Below are positions 23,905 through 35,279 of a stretch of 64,000 bases of DNA, piece after piece. The stretch comes from Agroathelia rolfsii (Eukaryota; Basidiomycota; Agaricomycetes; Amylocorticiales; Amylocorticiaceae), in the NCBI GenBank assembly GCA_018343915.1, contig JABRWF010000001.1, forward strand, positions 5,518,001-5,582,000, given 5' to 3'. A program made the position numbers and the translations under genes. How positions within the stretch are numbered: position 1 is the first letter of the stretch; the number at the start of each line of letters is the position of its first letter. The notes beneath the pieces are model-generated. The model was not told the origin of the DNA. It made no database searches and saw nothing but the letters and a program-made list of their open reading frames with translations.

Positions 23905-24755
23905 TTAGCAGGAAAATGTAAAGCGAATGTCGGCCTGCATTCATGTTAGTTATGGGTCACAATCAAACATCAGGCGTATGCCCTTACGTTGTCAGCCGAG
24001 CATTTGACTTCATCAACGATCTGAGCAGTGCCACATTCTTCATTGGTACCTGTGGGCCAAACATCAGGGAGTGTATTCGTAACATATGTGACCTGGAAGA
24101 CTTGCAGCTAAAGGATCCATCACAGCCGTTGTAAAATTGGAAATTTCCAGGAACATTGAATCCGTTACTGTGAAAGTTGATGATAAAAGCCTTGCAGGAA
24201 AATCATCACCACTTACGGAACATATATACTAGCTGACGAGTTACCGTTCTGTAGCGTGAACTCAAAGGTGGTACACCCTGCGCCATTTTCACCACATTCG
24301 GGGAGCAAATCGCCTGCAAATATGGTGAGGAAGTAAGATATGGAAAATATGACAGAGCTCAAAGTTACCCGTTTCAAGATATCTGGAGTTATGTATGTTA
24401 ACGCAGTCTCTGCATCATGAAAAAAGGTACTTACGCATAAGCATCTATGATAGGACCATTGGTGGTATAAGCGTTATGTTCATCAAGCCCAAGGGGTTGT
24501 CCATCTTGTATAAGAACAGGCTAGGTAATTCCCAAGATACTTTATGGCAATAGAATGAATGTAATGTGACGACCACTCACGAAGCTGATATATTCACAGC
24601 TTAAAGTAACAACTTTGTTAAGCGATCAAGCCTATAGTGATACAATGCATTACATACTTGTTGACGAAGCTCACAGTATGAGTCTCAGCTTTAGCAACAG
24701 CTACTGAAAATGCAGCAATGGCAAGGGCAACCAACTGAGAATGCAAAGCAAGCAT
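23905..24755 (-). CDS. Small secreted cysteine-rich thaumatin-like 'glycopeptide', copy 1
   Basis: Eight short exons. Start 24755: MLALHSQLVALAIAAFSVAV, a signal peptide cut after AKA, then ETHTVSFVNNC and EYISF. The next exons give PVLIQDGQPLG, YLETG, DLLPECGENGAGCTTFEFTL, NGFNVPGNFQFYNGCDGSFS, CTNEECGTAQIVDEVKCSAD and a last exon ADIRFTFSC with stop at 23905. Eight cysteines can form four disulfides. The plan resembles basidiomycete secreted proteins annotated 'glycopeptide', distantly thaumatin-like; function unknown, extracellular. Odd: the intron after GSFS begins GCAAGT where copies 2 and 3 have GTAAGT, so it would be a GC-AG intron. Closest family members are the three copies that follow. 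Confidence 0.75.
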
Positions 24756-25559
24756 TTTCAAATGCGGATCAAACGATTTGGTAGATGGGTCTTCAGTGTC
24801 TTTTCTATCAGCGTATTTATACAATGACGCTCTTCCGAGGCCGATCCTGAGAAAAACCACAATTCAATTCAAAAGTTTCACACCTAGTCATATGACCATA
24901 TGCCGTGCCAAGTATCTTGGTAAATTCGTACTACGCAAAAATATAATCATCGAGCATACCCATGGAATCTGATAAGGCCGTGTATGACCGTGCTCCGAGG
25001 AGTGTGCTACGCCCAGCAGCGTAGGCAGATCAGAAGCTTCGTCAGCGGCAGCAAACAGATCTGGACATCATGAGGCCCAGCTTGTTGTGTCCGTTGAGCA
25101 TAAATGCCAAGTGCTTGGCATTCTGAATCGGCTTTTTGATACTCCCTTAATCCAGCCGGAGCATGCGTGCACTGTCTTTTTCTCCTCCGAGCGGAAAATA
25201 ATCAAGTATCCCTTTGAAGATATTGTAGGTCTCCAGAAAAAGATGCTATTTTGCCGTTACGCCTTGCAAGCCACCTATACGAAGGACCCAGTGTTGAGAC
25301 TCGGACGACGCAGGAACAAGATCCTTGAAAGCCATCGGATCGAGACAGACGGATCATCAAACAACACTGCAATCATAGGAACGTTACAGAATGTTATACT
25401 TACATGGATACTGTTCATGCAATACCTTTGCTTACAAACGTAGCTTTAGATGTGCAATAGTTTTCAATCAAAGGCAAGAAATAGCCTTTCGCAGTGTATG
25501 CGCATGTATCACAATGCCTATTTACGTTCCGTCGAGCCCGAGGCCCATACTGGCGCTAT
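24756..25559. other. Spacer between secreted-protein copies 1 and 2
   Basis: Holds the copy 1 promoter. The segment near 24990 (TGCTCCGAGGAGTGTGCT) resembles matching positions upstream of copies 2 and 3, so the duplicated unit includes upstream DNA. A plus-strand 118-codon frame at 25087-25443 has no recognisable family and no splice support. Confidence 0.35.
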
Positions 25560-26402
25560 TCAGCAGAAAGTAAAGCGAATATCGACCTGAATCCATGTCA
25601 GTTGTATTTCATATTTAGACAGCGGACGCATGCTCTTACATTGTTAGCTGCGCAACCGATTGGATGAACGTTAAGGGCACCGCAGTTTCCATTGACGCCT
25701 GGATAAAATTAAGATGTGGATAACTGGAAGGAGCATGTTGGATGTTGGTCCCAAAAGACTTACAGTTGAAAGATCCGCTACAACCATTATAGTATTGGAA
25801 GCGTGCGGGGACATTGAATTCGTTGCTACAAAATAATAGTGGTTTATGAGGCTCTAAAGAATAATCGAATTTTACAGAGCATAAATAGCCTCTGAGTCGC
25901 CGTTCTTGAGCGTGAACTTAAAGGTAGTACAACGCAAACCATCATCACCGCAGCCGCTGATTAAATCGCCTGTGAAATAGACTCGGAATAAGCAAATATA
26001 AAGCAGCTCTCGAAGTTACCGGTATCGAGATGTCTGAAGTTACATGTGTTAGCGCAGTATATGGGTTAAGAAAGAGACACTTGCGTATAAGTATTTGCAA
26101 TAGGGCCATAGGAGATGTAAGTGTAAGATCCACCAAGGCTGATAAACACACCGCCTTTCTCAAGTGAAGGCTAGGATATTTTTAGTAAAACCGATACAAA
26201 TCACATCTACACATTACAAGCAATACTCACCGAGCCGTGTCCATGGCTTGAAATGATAATAATTGTTAGGCCATTAACAGCGTGACAATACAAGGTCAAC
26301 GTACTTATTCACGAAGCTCACAGTGTGGGTCTCAGCTTTAGCAACACCTACTGAGAAGGCAGCAGTAGCAAGTATAATGAGATGGAAGCCCAAGGCAAGC
26401 AT
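25560..26402 (-). CDS. Small secreted cysteine-rich thaumatin-like 'glycopeptide', copy 2
   Basis: Same exon plan as copy 1. Start 26402: MLALGFHLIILATAAFSVGV with cleavage near AKA, then ETHTVSFVNN, the short exon HGHGS, PSLEKGGVFISLGGSYTY, GDLISGCGDDGLRCTTFKFT, NEFNVPARFQYYNGCSGSFN, CVNGNCGALNVHPIGCAAN and VDIRFTFC, stop at 25560. The short second exon has CAT (His) where copies 1, 3 and 4 have the first cysteine (TGT or TGC). This leaves seven cysteines, an odd number. No stops or frameshifts. Secreted; function unknown. Confidence 0.75.
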
Positions 26403-27233
26403 TATGAAACGTGAAGTAGACGCCGGATGATTCAAGTTCGTGTTAGACTCGCCTGCATAAACCGTGTCTGTATTACGAGCGTATTTATAAAAACCACACT
26501 TCTCCGGTCCTGAGAGAAACCACATTCCAGACTCGATGTTTTATGCCTGATCATGCACCATGCCAAGTGTGATTGCAAATCTGTGGTGTATAGGAATGCA
26601 ATTGGTGCACATACCCATAGAATTGTATTAAGTCTTGTTTGACTTTGCTCTGAGAAATGTGCTTCACTCAGTAGGGTAGGTTCTATGTCAGCGATGTTAC
26701 TGATAATTAAGCTTAATTAGCCAGCTGGGCTTGTACTGTTAGATGTTGAGCAACTTGAGCGTAAGATCACGCATTCGGCGTTCCGAGTCTGAATCGGCGC
26801 TTGATGCCTCCTCGACTTGGCGGAAGCATACATGTACGTCGTGGTTTTTTACCCACTGAGCGTAAAGCAACCAGGTTTCAAAGACATCGCACATTTGCAA
26901 ACAGAAATTCATCCTTGGAAAGAACAGTTTTGTTGAAGCTCTCGGGTCATGTAACCAAGGGACCTGATACCCGCACTGGTCAAGATGCTGAAGCCGTCGG
27001 GTTGTGTCGCTTTGACCGTTTAACTTAAACAAATCATAAACCTAAACAGCAAAGTACTAGATCCACATCACCCTTGCAATGGCTTCACTCATAAATGTAG
27101 CTGTAGGTGCATAATGGTTGAATCTTATATTAATGGCAATGGCAAGATAATAAGTCTTCCACGGCGTATTTGCATGTATCAGAATGCCTTTCTACATGTA
27201 TGTTCCGTCGAGACTCTTATCATTTAGCAGAAA
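26403..27233. other. Spacer between secreted-protein copies 2 and 3
   Basis: Contains the copy 2 promoter (TATTTATAAA-type AT box at about 26480) and a minus-strand coding relic at 26739-27032, described separately. Confidence 0.35.
26739..27032 (-). pseudogene. Relic exon of an unrecognised gene within the duplicated unit
   Basis: A 97-codon minus-strand open frame has a protein-like composition (CGYQVPWLHDPRAS, CDVFETWLLYAQWVKNHDVH, then RRMRDLTLKLLNI before the stop). A matching RDLTLRL block occurs at the equivalent place in the next spacer (about 28525). The similarity at the same relative position suggests that a second gene was once part of the repeating unit. I do not recognise the family. 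It is only a fragment here. Confidence 0.3.
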
Positions 27234-28078
27234 GTGAAGCGAATATCGACCTGTATTTATGTTAGCTATCGATAAATACAAAAAACGGGTCTACTGGCAT
27301 CCTCTTACATTATTGGCCGAGCAATCAATTTCTTGAATAAGGAGATCACCACAGTTTTCATTGGTGCCTAGGAAAAAATCAAATGCGTATATAAAAATAG
27401 TGTGATGATGCTTGATCGGAGAACTTACAGTTGAAAGATCCGCTGCAGCCGTGATAATACTGGAAACCACCAGGAACATTATATCCGTTACTACAAAAGG
27501 TTAAATTAATTACGAAGTCCCCGAGAAAAAAAAAATACTACTTACAGGGCATAGATAGCTGACGAATCACCGTTCTCGAGCGTGAAATCGAAAGAAGTGC
27601 AACCAGAGCCATAAAAGCCGCAGTCGCCTATCGAATTAAATAAATAAGGAATGAGTAAAACCATTGTATTTATTAAGCAAAGCCCGAATTTACCCGTATC
27701 AAGATATCTGTGTGGTCATAGTATTAGCATGGTATCTAAGCCGTGTAAGAGATACTTACGCAACCGCATTCGTGAGGGGACCATCGTTGATGTAAGTGTA
27801 GTTTTCATTGATGCCGATGCTTTCACCACCTTGCTCGAGCGTAGGCTAGGTCATAGTTAGTACGGATGCTGAGTGTTACATGCATATATTAAGAAGATAT
27901 CTCACCAAGCCATATCCACAGCTTCATGCAATAATTATTTTAGAGGGCTATTATCCATGAAGGTGCGAAGAGCTACATACTTGTTTATGAAGCTCACGGT
28001 GTGAGACTCAGCTTTGACAACGGCTGCCGACAAAGCAGCAATTGCGAAAGTGATAACCTGGGAGCGCAAAGAAAACAT
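27234..28078 (-). CDS. Small secreted cysteine-rich thaumatin-like 'glycopeptide', copy 3
   Basis: Start 28078: MFSLRSQVITFAIAALSAAV, signal cleavage after KAE region, then SHTVSFINN, CGYGL, PTLEQGGESIGINENYTYIN, YLDTG, DCGFYGSGCTSFDFTLENGD, NGYNVPGGFQYYHGCSGSFN, CTNENCGDLLIQEIDCSANN and VDIRFTFC, stop at 27234. About 147 residues, eight cysteines. This copy keeps the family-typical CGYG motif and a canonical GTAAGT donor at the late intron, so it looks the least altered. One N-glycosylation-type NYT is visible. Secreted, role unknown. Confidence 0.78.
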
Positions 28079-29535
28079 TGTGCAATGTGTTTGAGCTGGT
28101 AGACGATTTGACAAACAAGTCTGAGGGAAGTATGACTGTCATAATGAGGGTATTTATACAGCACAGTTTCTCTGGGCCCGAGAGCAGCCGGTTTTCAGGC
28201 CAAAAGTTTCATGCCTAGCTATGTGTCATATGCATGCTGTTATCAAGTGTCTCTATGAATCCGCAGTACACACAGAGGTAATTATAATAAGAATATCTGC
28301 GAAAGTGTCAAATCTTGTGTAACTGTGCCCTGAGAAATACTTTGCGTCCAGCTAGATGGACGGTGCACAAGCGAAGTCAGTGGCGTGACAAAAGGCATCA
28401 TTGTCCACCTTTACCAGTGTATCATTTTAGTGCCAGCTATTTGATGCACATTCCTATACATCACGGCGGCGAATTTGAATTGACGAAAAATGATACTTGA
28501 AACACATTGACCCAACGAGTGCCTGAGACGAAGTGTCAGATCACGACAAAAGTCATCTTAGAGATACTGCTGTCTGTTACTAAAACGAGAAATGAAGAAA
28601 TCCAGACAGGAGTTTTGTTGTCGCAAAACTCGTAGTGGTTTTTTGCACAGAGCCATAATCACGAGCTGGGAAAGGTTCTCTAAGCAGCTCTCGGGTGCAT
28701 TTCCCGCCGGCAAATCTGTACGCCAAAGCACCGGGATCCCTTTCACATGTGTTCCTGGAGGATTGATCTAACGAGCGAACTAGACATTCGCTCATCATTG
28801 TATATCCATCGGAGTTATGTTCCACAGAAATGATGAAGCCATCAAGAAATGTATAATCTGGACTTACAAGCCGTCAGTTATCTGTACTTATGCAAAGGGG
28901 CTCCTCGGTTTTTGATTACCCCCGAATAATCAAATCGCAGACTTCAACTTCCCGGCCCTTCGACGCCGAGGCTACGATAGAAAATTGCCCTCCAGTTCTT
29001 GAACAATGATTTCCCGCGGGAATTATGGGTAAATGTACTATTATCAGCACCAACTTGATTATTCTCAGAGAGTGTGTATACCGGACTCTAGGAAGGCTAA
29101 TTTCATAATTTACTTGGAAACGCTGATGATATCGAGTAGGTAAGAGGCCCGATTATGCCCAGCTGCTGAGCGCTGGGTGATGGTTGACGTTCCGAGATAT
29201 CCCGACCTCCAAGGCGACTTCCGATCCAATCAGCAGCAATTCAGATGTTCCAGCTCCGTTTATTGCCCTGTATGTCGACTCTACAACTTGAAGTCCTATC
29301 AGAATTGCCATAGACTTCCAGCCAATAAGACTTAACTTACCTTGAGATTTTTGGCTGGATTAGATACTTGAACTTCTTTTAAGCTGGAGTATGTCAACCG
29401 TGACGTTGCAATTTCAACAATGAGCGCAATTATTAAAGTGCAAAAATGCAAATAATTTCTCATAATTATCATATACTTATCATCTCAGCGATACACTACA
29501 TTTGAGTTTCATAATCGAAAACAAGCACGAAAGTC
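28079..29535. other. Spacer between secreted-protein copies 3 and 4
   Basis: The largest gap in the array (about 1.45 kb). It includes the copy 3 promoter, a relic around 28501-28860, and AT-rich sequence from 29030 to 29500 without visible genes. Confidence 0.35.
28501..28860 (-). pseudogene. Second relic of the same unrecognised gene
   Basis: The minus strand reads CRDLTLRLRHSLGQC at about 28510-28550, matching MRDLTLKL at 26750, with further open but frame-broken sequence upstream (VKGIPVLWRTDLPAG, LCKKPLRVLRQQ). A stop separates the pieces. Interpreted as a more decayed copy of the fragment at 26739-27032. The evidence is a short similarity at an equivalent position, so confidence is low. 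Confidence 0.25.
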
Positions 29536-30382
29536 TCAAGAGCAGAAGTTGAAATGAAGGTTCACCTAAGATGAAGTCAGGAATTACTATCTAACGAAAG
29601 GCAGGTTTATATACTCACGTCATTGGCTGAGCAAGTGAGAACAGGAGGATCGCCACAGGGTGCAGCTGATTGTAAGCCTTAAAAACGGCGAAAGCGTTCA
29701 AGTTCTAGAGAGATTCTTTACTACAACCGACATCAAAATACTCACATTCGTATCGCTCTCCATCACATCCATGATAGTATTCAAAACCGACAGGGACATT
29801 ATATCCGTAGCTAAAAAGAATATATAAATCCAGAAGACGGTTGGATCACGAAACCGCTTACGGATCAAGATAGAAAAGTTGAGCTGATGAATCGCCATTC
29901 GAAAGCGTAAATTCAACGGTTGTACAGTTCTTGCCACCAAAGCCACAGGCGCCTGAGAAATAGCGTTAATAAAATGAAATGCGCATATCTCGGGTGTCGT
30001 AATAACCATTTTGCAAGTATCTGTTAAATCATGAGTATCAGAACGATATAAAGTCGAAAAAGTGATTACATACACATGGGCATTACTGATGGGACCATCA
30101 TAGACATACGTCTTGCCACTTGGGAATGAAAGGATTATATCATCAAGCTGGAGTGTGGGCTTCATTGCGGGTGAATCATAGCTCTAAATCTTCGCCAAAT
30201 AGATATACTTACGATCCCTATGGTGCAGCTTCATGTGATAATTAGCACAGCATATAGCGAGTACAATTGTACAATTTGGCTCACTGGCTGGCGAAGCTAA
30301 CAGTATGGGTCTCGGCCTTGACGCTAGATGCAGCAAAAACGGCGATGGCGAGAGCGATGGCTTGAGAGTGGAAGAATGGCAT
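29536..30382 (-). CDS. Small secreted cysteine-rich thaumatin-like 'glycopeptide', copy 4
   Basis: Start 30382: MPFFHSQAIALAIAVFAASS, cleavage near VKA, then ETHTVSFAS, H-CTIGI, PTLQLDDIILSFPSGKTYVY, YLQNG, ACGFGGKNCTTVEFTLSNGD, YGYNVPVGFEYYHGCDGERY, CLQSAAPCGDPPVLTCSAND and VNLHFNFCS, stop at 29536. Eight cysteines at the family positions. It is the most divergent of the four and the outermost. All introns have GT-AG ends. The family's C-terminal pattern here (VNLHFNFC) is closest to the general family I remember, so it may represent the founder copy. Confidence 0.75.
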
Positions 30383-32050
30383 GATTAATGATTATTTGCT
30401 AACAGATTAGATGATTCAAGGGATGAGTGAATGAATGAGCAACTCGCAAAGCATCTTTATATCACGTCATCTTGGACCTGAGAGCAGTCACTTTTGCCAA
30501 GTTCCTAAGGGATCAGGTACAATTCCCAAGCTTGCTCCGACACCACTTCAAGTGGCTTGTTGAAGCCGTAGTGCCAAGGAGCATTGCAAGTGAACTTACT
30601 TACGAAAGTTTAAAGATCTTGTGCATTCGGCCATGAAGGCCGTTATGAGTTCAATGTACATTGGTGGCGCAAATATAATACAATTTCCGGTTCATACCGC
30701 AACCTAGAGTAATTGTGAGTCCCCAGCATACGACATTTCTTTAACGAGGGATATGTCTGGACTGATAAAAACCGGTTCAGTGGAGAGTACTCCTTCAAAT
30801 CCCTGTGGTCGCTTGTATTTGACCATATCATAATAAATGAAAAAAAAATTGAACCATATATTTATAGCGCTTTCGCTACAAGATCTTACAAGTGGGATGA
30901 ATATGAATGTCAAGCAACTAATGAACGCTGCTCAGAATTTTCGTCGTTCATCCAAGATATCAGTCTTCCCATAGCAAGAATTCAAGTGTGTCTGAATGGA
31001 CGTGCACACATAAATTTGGCCATCGCCCTTATAGAGCAATCATGATGCTATCATCCGGAGTATAATCACTACCTAGTTCTGAGATGACCAAGAGCTTTGG
31101 GGAAGCCATTATATACAGGGAGTGAAGATGGAAAGTTTCTGCGGCTAACATTAGCCGAATTGAGGGCGCTACGCGGCCTCTCATAATTCTACAATCCGCT
31201 CGGACAAGGATGTAGAGGCAACCTCATAGTAGTCAGACCTGTATAGTTCAGGTATTTTTGCACTCTTTCCGTCCTGTAGATGCATGCTTGAAAAGGTATG
31301 GGCGTTTGAAAGAGCTGGGGCCTTATCTGCACATCAGAGAGAAGAATGAATCTAAGTGGATGAGCGATCGAGGTTTACAGTAAATCAAGAAATGATAGAC
31401 CATCTGTAAGCGCTAGGGGGGTGTCTCAGTTGGGCCCACCATATTTGGGGAGAATGACATCAGAAAGGCACATGAGTGACACAGCCTAGATGGCTTGAAC
31501 GGCCTGAACGGCTTGAACGGTCCGACATCGAGATACTATACTATAGCGAGTAGGAGAAAAAATGAAATAATAATGTACGCACTGTAAGAGGTAGGTCTGT
31601 CGACGACTAGAGAAAATGCTTGCCTTTGATACCTTTTGATATATCTCGGCTCTCCAGTATGTACACTTGCTGATATTGCTATATCTCACAAAACTATTGC
31701 AAGTCAAGCCATTTTCAAGCATATGGAGAAGGAGATACTTCTGAGAATAAAGGATATAGCATTATACAGGTCTATTCTACTCGAGATGATTATTAATTAT
31801 GATAGAAATAATAAATATTTGCTGTCTAGAATGATAATTAGGGACCTATCTAGTAGATATGTTCTCAAATATTCACAGGGAATAGGATACAACAGTATTG
31901 GCATGGTGTGGGTGATAGAGTTGGAATCTCAAACTCAGAGAAAAGGCAAGCGGAGGAATGACATTCTGGGGTTTTCAAAAGGAAAATGTCGTTTTTTACT
32001 AATCTTTTGTCTTTGGATCCTGCTGTATAGGCAGTGTGCATTTGTTGGGC

Positions 32051-32069
32051 GAAAGCGCTTCGCGCTTTC
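32051..32069. repeat. Perfect 8-bp hairpin GAAAGCGC-TTC-GCGCTTTC
   Basis: Stem GAAAGCGC/GCGCTTTC with a three-base loop, in a locally GC-rich patch inside AT-rich sequence. No T-tract follows and no gene is adjacent. Function unknown. Confidence 0.6.
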
Positions 32070-32550
32070 CGATCGCGGCTGGGCATGAGAAACCTGAGGG
32101 GATAGGAGGTGAGCAGCGGGGTGGGCTGGGATCGCCTTTCCGCTGGTCAATCTTTCCTTTCCGGTAGCCAGGCCGCGATGTCCACGGGGTTTCGCTCGGT
32201 TTTATTTGTGGGTTTATGGTCAAGGAGAGTGATATTAGCTCGAATGGATATTAGTGGTTGTTGCTTGTTACATTATTGAGTGCGTGCAGCGCAGTATTAG
32301 GGGTGTATGAAGGGAAAAGGAGAAAAGGAGAAAAGGAAGAAAATGAAAGTAAAACAAAACAAAACAGCAAGGAGTGGCAAATGTGGGCGTGAAGTTTAAA
32401 AGGGTGGTGGGCAGAATGTGAGCTGACAGATGAGGTGGCAGACGGAGCAAGAGGTGGGTTGCTCTCTAAACTCGTCTGCCCCTGGCGCATGATCCAAAGA
32501 CACCGCTTAATGCCGGCGTCCCTTGGCAGAAAGCATTCAACAAATCCCTC

Positions 32551-32700
32551 TACTTCAGATAAAGAATTTGGTAAAAAGTGCTGACCACGTGACCTGCTTT
32601 TCTGCTGAAATTAGGTCACGTGATGCTAGCTTTTGCTGATCCTTTTACCTAAAGTAAGGTGGTTGGTAGAAGTATTGGTAGAAATGGGGATTTTTCCTGG
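32551..32700. mobile_element. Decayed relative of the 13.7-kb MITE (core only)
   Basis: The segment reproduces the core of the 13686-14148 element. TTGGTAAAAAGTGCTGACCACGTGA is followed 31 bases later by GGTCACGTGATGCTAGC, then TTTTACCTAAAGTAAGG and TTGGTAGAA, in the same order as GACCACGTGA, GGTCACGTGC, TTTTACCCGAAGTAAAAGG and TTGGTAAAG. The CACGTG hexamers are at 32586 and 32617. No intact terminal inverted repeats could be found. Confidence 0.65.
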
Positions 32701-34102
32701 AAAACACCGGAGTGTCTATTGTTTCTTGATCTGCTGTAATGCTCTTCAAGCCAAGCTGAATGCGTCTAACGGTGAATGGACAGCCTCCTAGTCACAAGGC
32801 TCGCCTTGGGTTTTCACGTCGCGCATCCATAGGCATGCTATTAGTGCCGATCCTGCTTCCAATAATTGAAGCAAATCAGTGGTGTAGCCAAGGAAATGCG
32901 TCCACTAAACGCTAACATGAATTCAATGGTAGAAATAGTGAAGTGCAAGTCAGGTGAGCGGTGCTGGAAATCGGACCATTCCTATCACCGTCATTCTTAG
33001 ACTCCGCACCCACTTCGTCACCAGTTCACGCGAGCTACACCCCAGCCACTGACACACCCTTGTTGTAATTGGCTGTTATTTACTACATCCCGTCTTGCTG
33101 AAGAGCTACTTGCATACCGTGATGCTAGGTTCGAACTGAAGCAATGTGATTGTTTCCCAACATGCTATTGGAGAATTATAGCACTCAGTACCATGTAGCT
33201 CCCAGTCGCAATATGGTAATGAACAACCCATATCGTCCATGACAAGGAATATGCGTACAGACCGCCAATTGAAACCCATCTTCCCTGTACTTCCATCTCG
33301 CTCCCACGGGGTTAATGTGAACCCATTAGTTCTAAAGCACTTGGAACAATTCTAGCACCAATTTTACTCTTGTTCGCTCGAGCTGTGTTAGGACTCTTAC
33401 AAATCAACCATATTAGCGGTGGTCTCTGATGCACCTGACACCTCTTTTTTTTTTTTAATTACGACACCTGACACCTCTTATTGACTTGTGCTTTGTGGCC
33501 GTTCTTTCGATCCAACCACATGATTTGTATGGAAACAGTCAGGTGCACGAAGTCTTGAATGAAACTATAAACCCTCGAATATTATCATGGACCCATTCAT
33601 ACGCTTTCCGTCTTGTTAAAACTCATATTTTCTTTGAAATTTAATCAACTTTAGCGCTAGCTGTTGCTGCAATTCGCCACCCAAGAGAAATGTATACGAT
33701 TTCCAAATTTGCGAGGCGCATATATTCATATATTCATTCCAATTGAAGTTGTTCTTTCTATACTTTCTGAAAGGTGAGTTAAGGTCCATCATAATACGCT
33801 CTAGTCCACAAAGTTCAAATGGAAATTGTTCGGAGTCTTGTCCAAAGTCTGATGCTTCATGGAGGGTTTGCAGGTGATTTAAATTGTATGGTGCCTCTTG
33901 TACAACAACTTATCAGTACATGGTATGCAGAGTCATAGGTTCAGGTAGAATTCAACAAATGAATGCCTATCCGTTCAACACCAGTCGTGTATACCATGGC
34001 GGCATGGCATTGAATTACGTATGTATCTTACCCTTCTAGCGAATTCGATTGATATTTTTCCTCGTTCGTGAAAATGATATTTTTTTTCTTAGCTTAGATG
34101 AG

Positions 34103-34108
34103 TATAAA
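34103..34108 (+). promoter_or_regulatory. TATA box of the lectin gene
   Basis: TATAAA lies in a TATA/CTGCC context, about 240 bases before the lectin ATG and some 25-35 bases before the probable transcript start near 34130-34140. A 67-base intron candidate in the leader (34279-34345, GTGCGT...T-tract...TAG) would bring the 5' leader to normal length. Confidence 0.5.
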
Positions 34109-34250
34109 AGACTGCCTGGAGAGCGGTCTACATTCCCCATCTCGAGTCGAAGTAAGCGCTATCACCACCCTCATCACCCACACAGTACTTCTCTCTCAAT
34201 GTTTTGTCCATAGATCCTTGACATATCCCATAGCCACCTCTGTTGATTGA

Positions 34251-34775
<525 letters not shown>

Positions 34776-35279
34776 AAAGTAATGAAATCACTCTGTTTCG
34801 TTTTTATTCTGATTTAAACTAATGCTTGTACAGATTTTTGACAGCTCCGCGCCGGCAGACATTGCCATGAGGTAGTTGGTTTGATGTATTTCATCGTCTG
34901 AAACGAAAAAAAGTGTAAAAGAACTATATTCGTGTCATTGTAGTTGATGTTTGTCTTGTAAAATCAATATTGTGTTGTCCATCCAGCCGCAAGTAGTGAC
35001 TCAGACGTATCCGGAGATAAACACATTTATTTCGGAATTCTAAACAGGTACATAGGCCGTATTTTTATTGCGTTCAAGGAAAAATATCTCCCTGACTTTA
35101 ATTATGTCTCAGCGTAAGCATCAAGGAATTGAGTTATACTACAGAGCTCGGATTTGATAATCCTCATTGTTGTCCAAACCAAGAAAGATACATTTGATTC
35201 ATGATTTCAAAAGTGATTATGATACACTAATTGTTTGCTTTCACTACGCTCCAGAAATAAAAACTACTACTGATTTCCT
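34776..35279. other. Convergent spacer between lectin and F-box gene
   Basis: AT-rich 3' flanks of the lectin (plus) and F-box gene (minus). No further feature was seen. Confidence 0.4.

Noticed and set aside
25087..25443. 118-codon plus-strand frame between secreted-protein copies 1 and 2
   Set aside because: No recognisable family, and it lies in upstream DNA of a duplicated unit without equivalents that stay open.
31636..32088. 150-codon plus-strand open frame
   Set aside because: AT-driven composition, no domain, no splice or promoter context, crosses an abrupt GC change.
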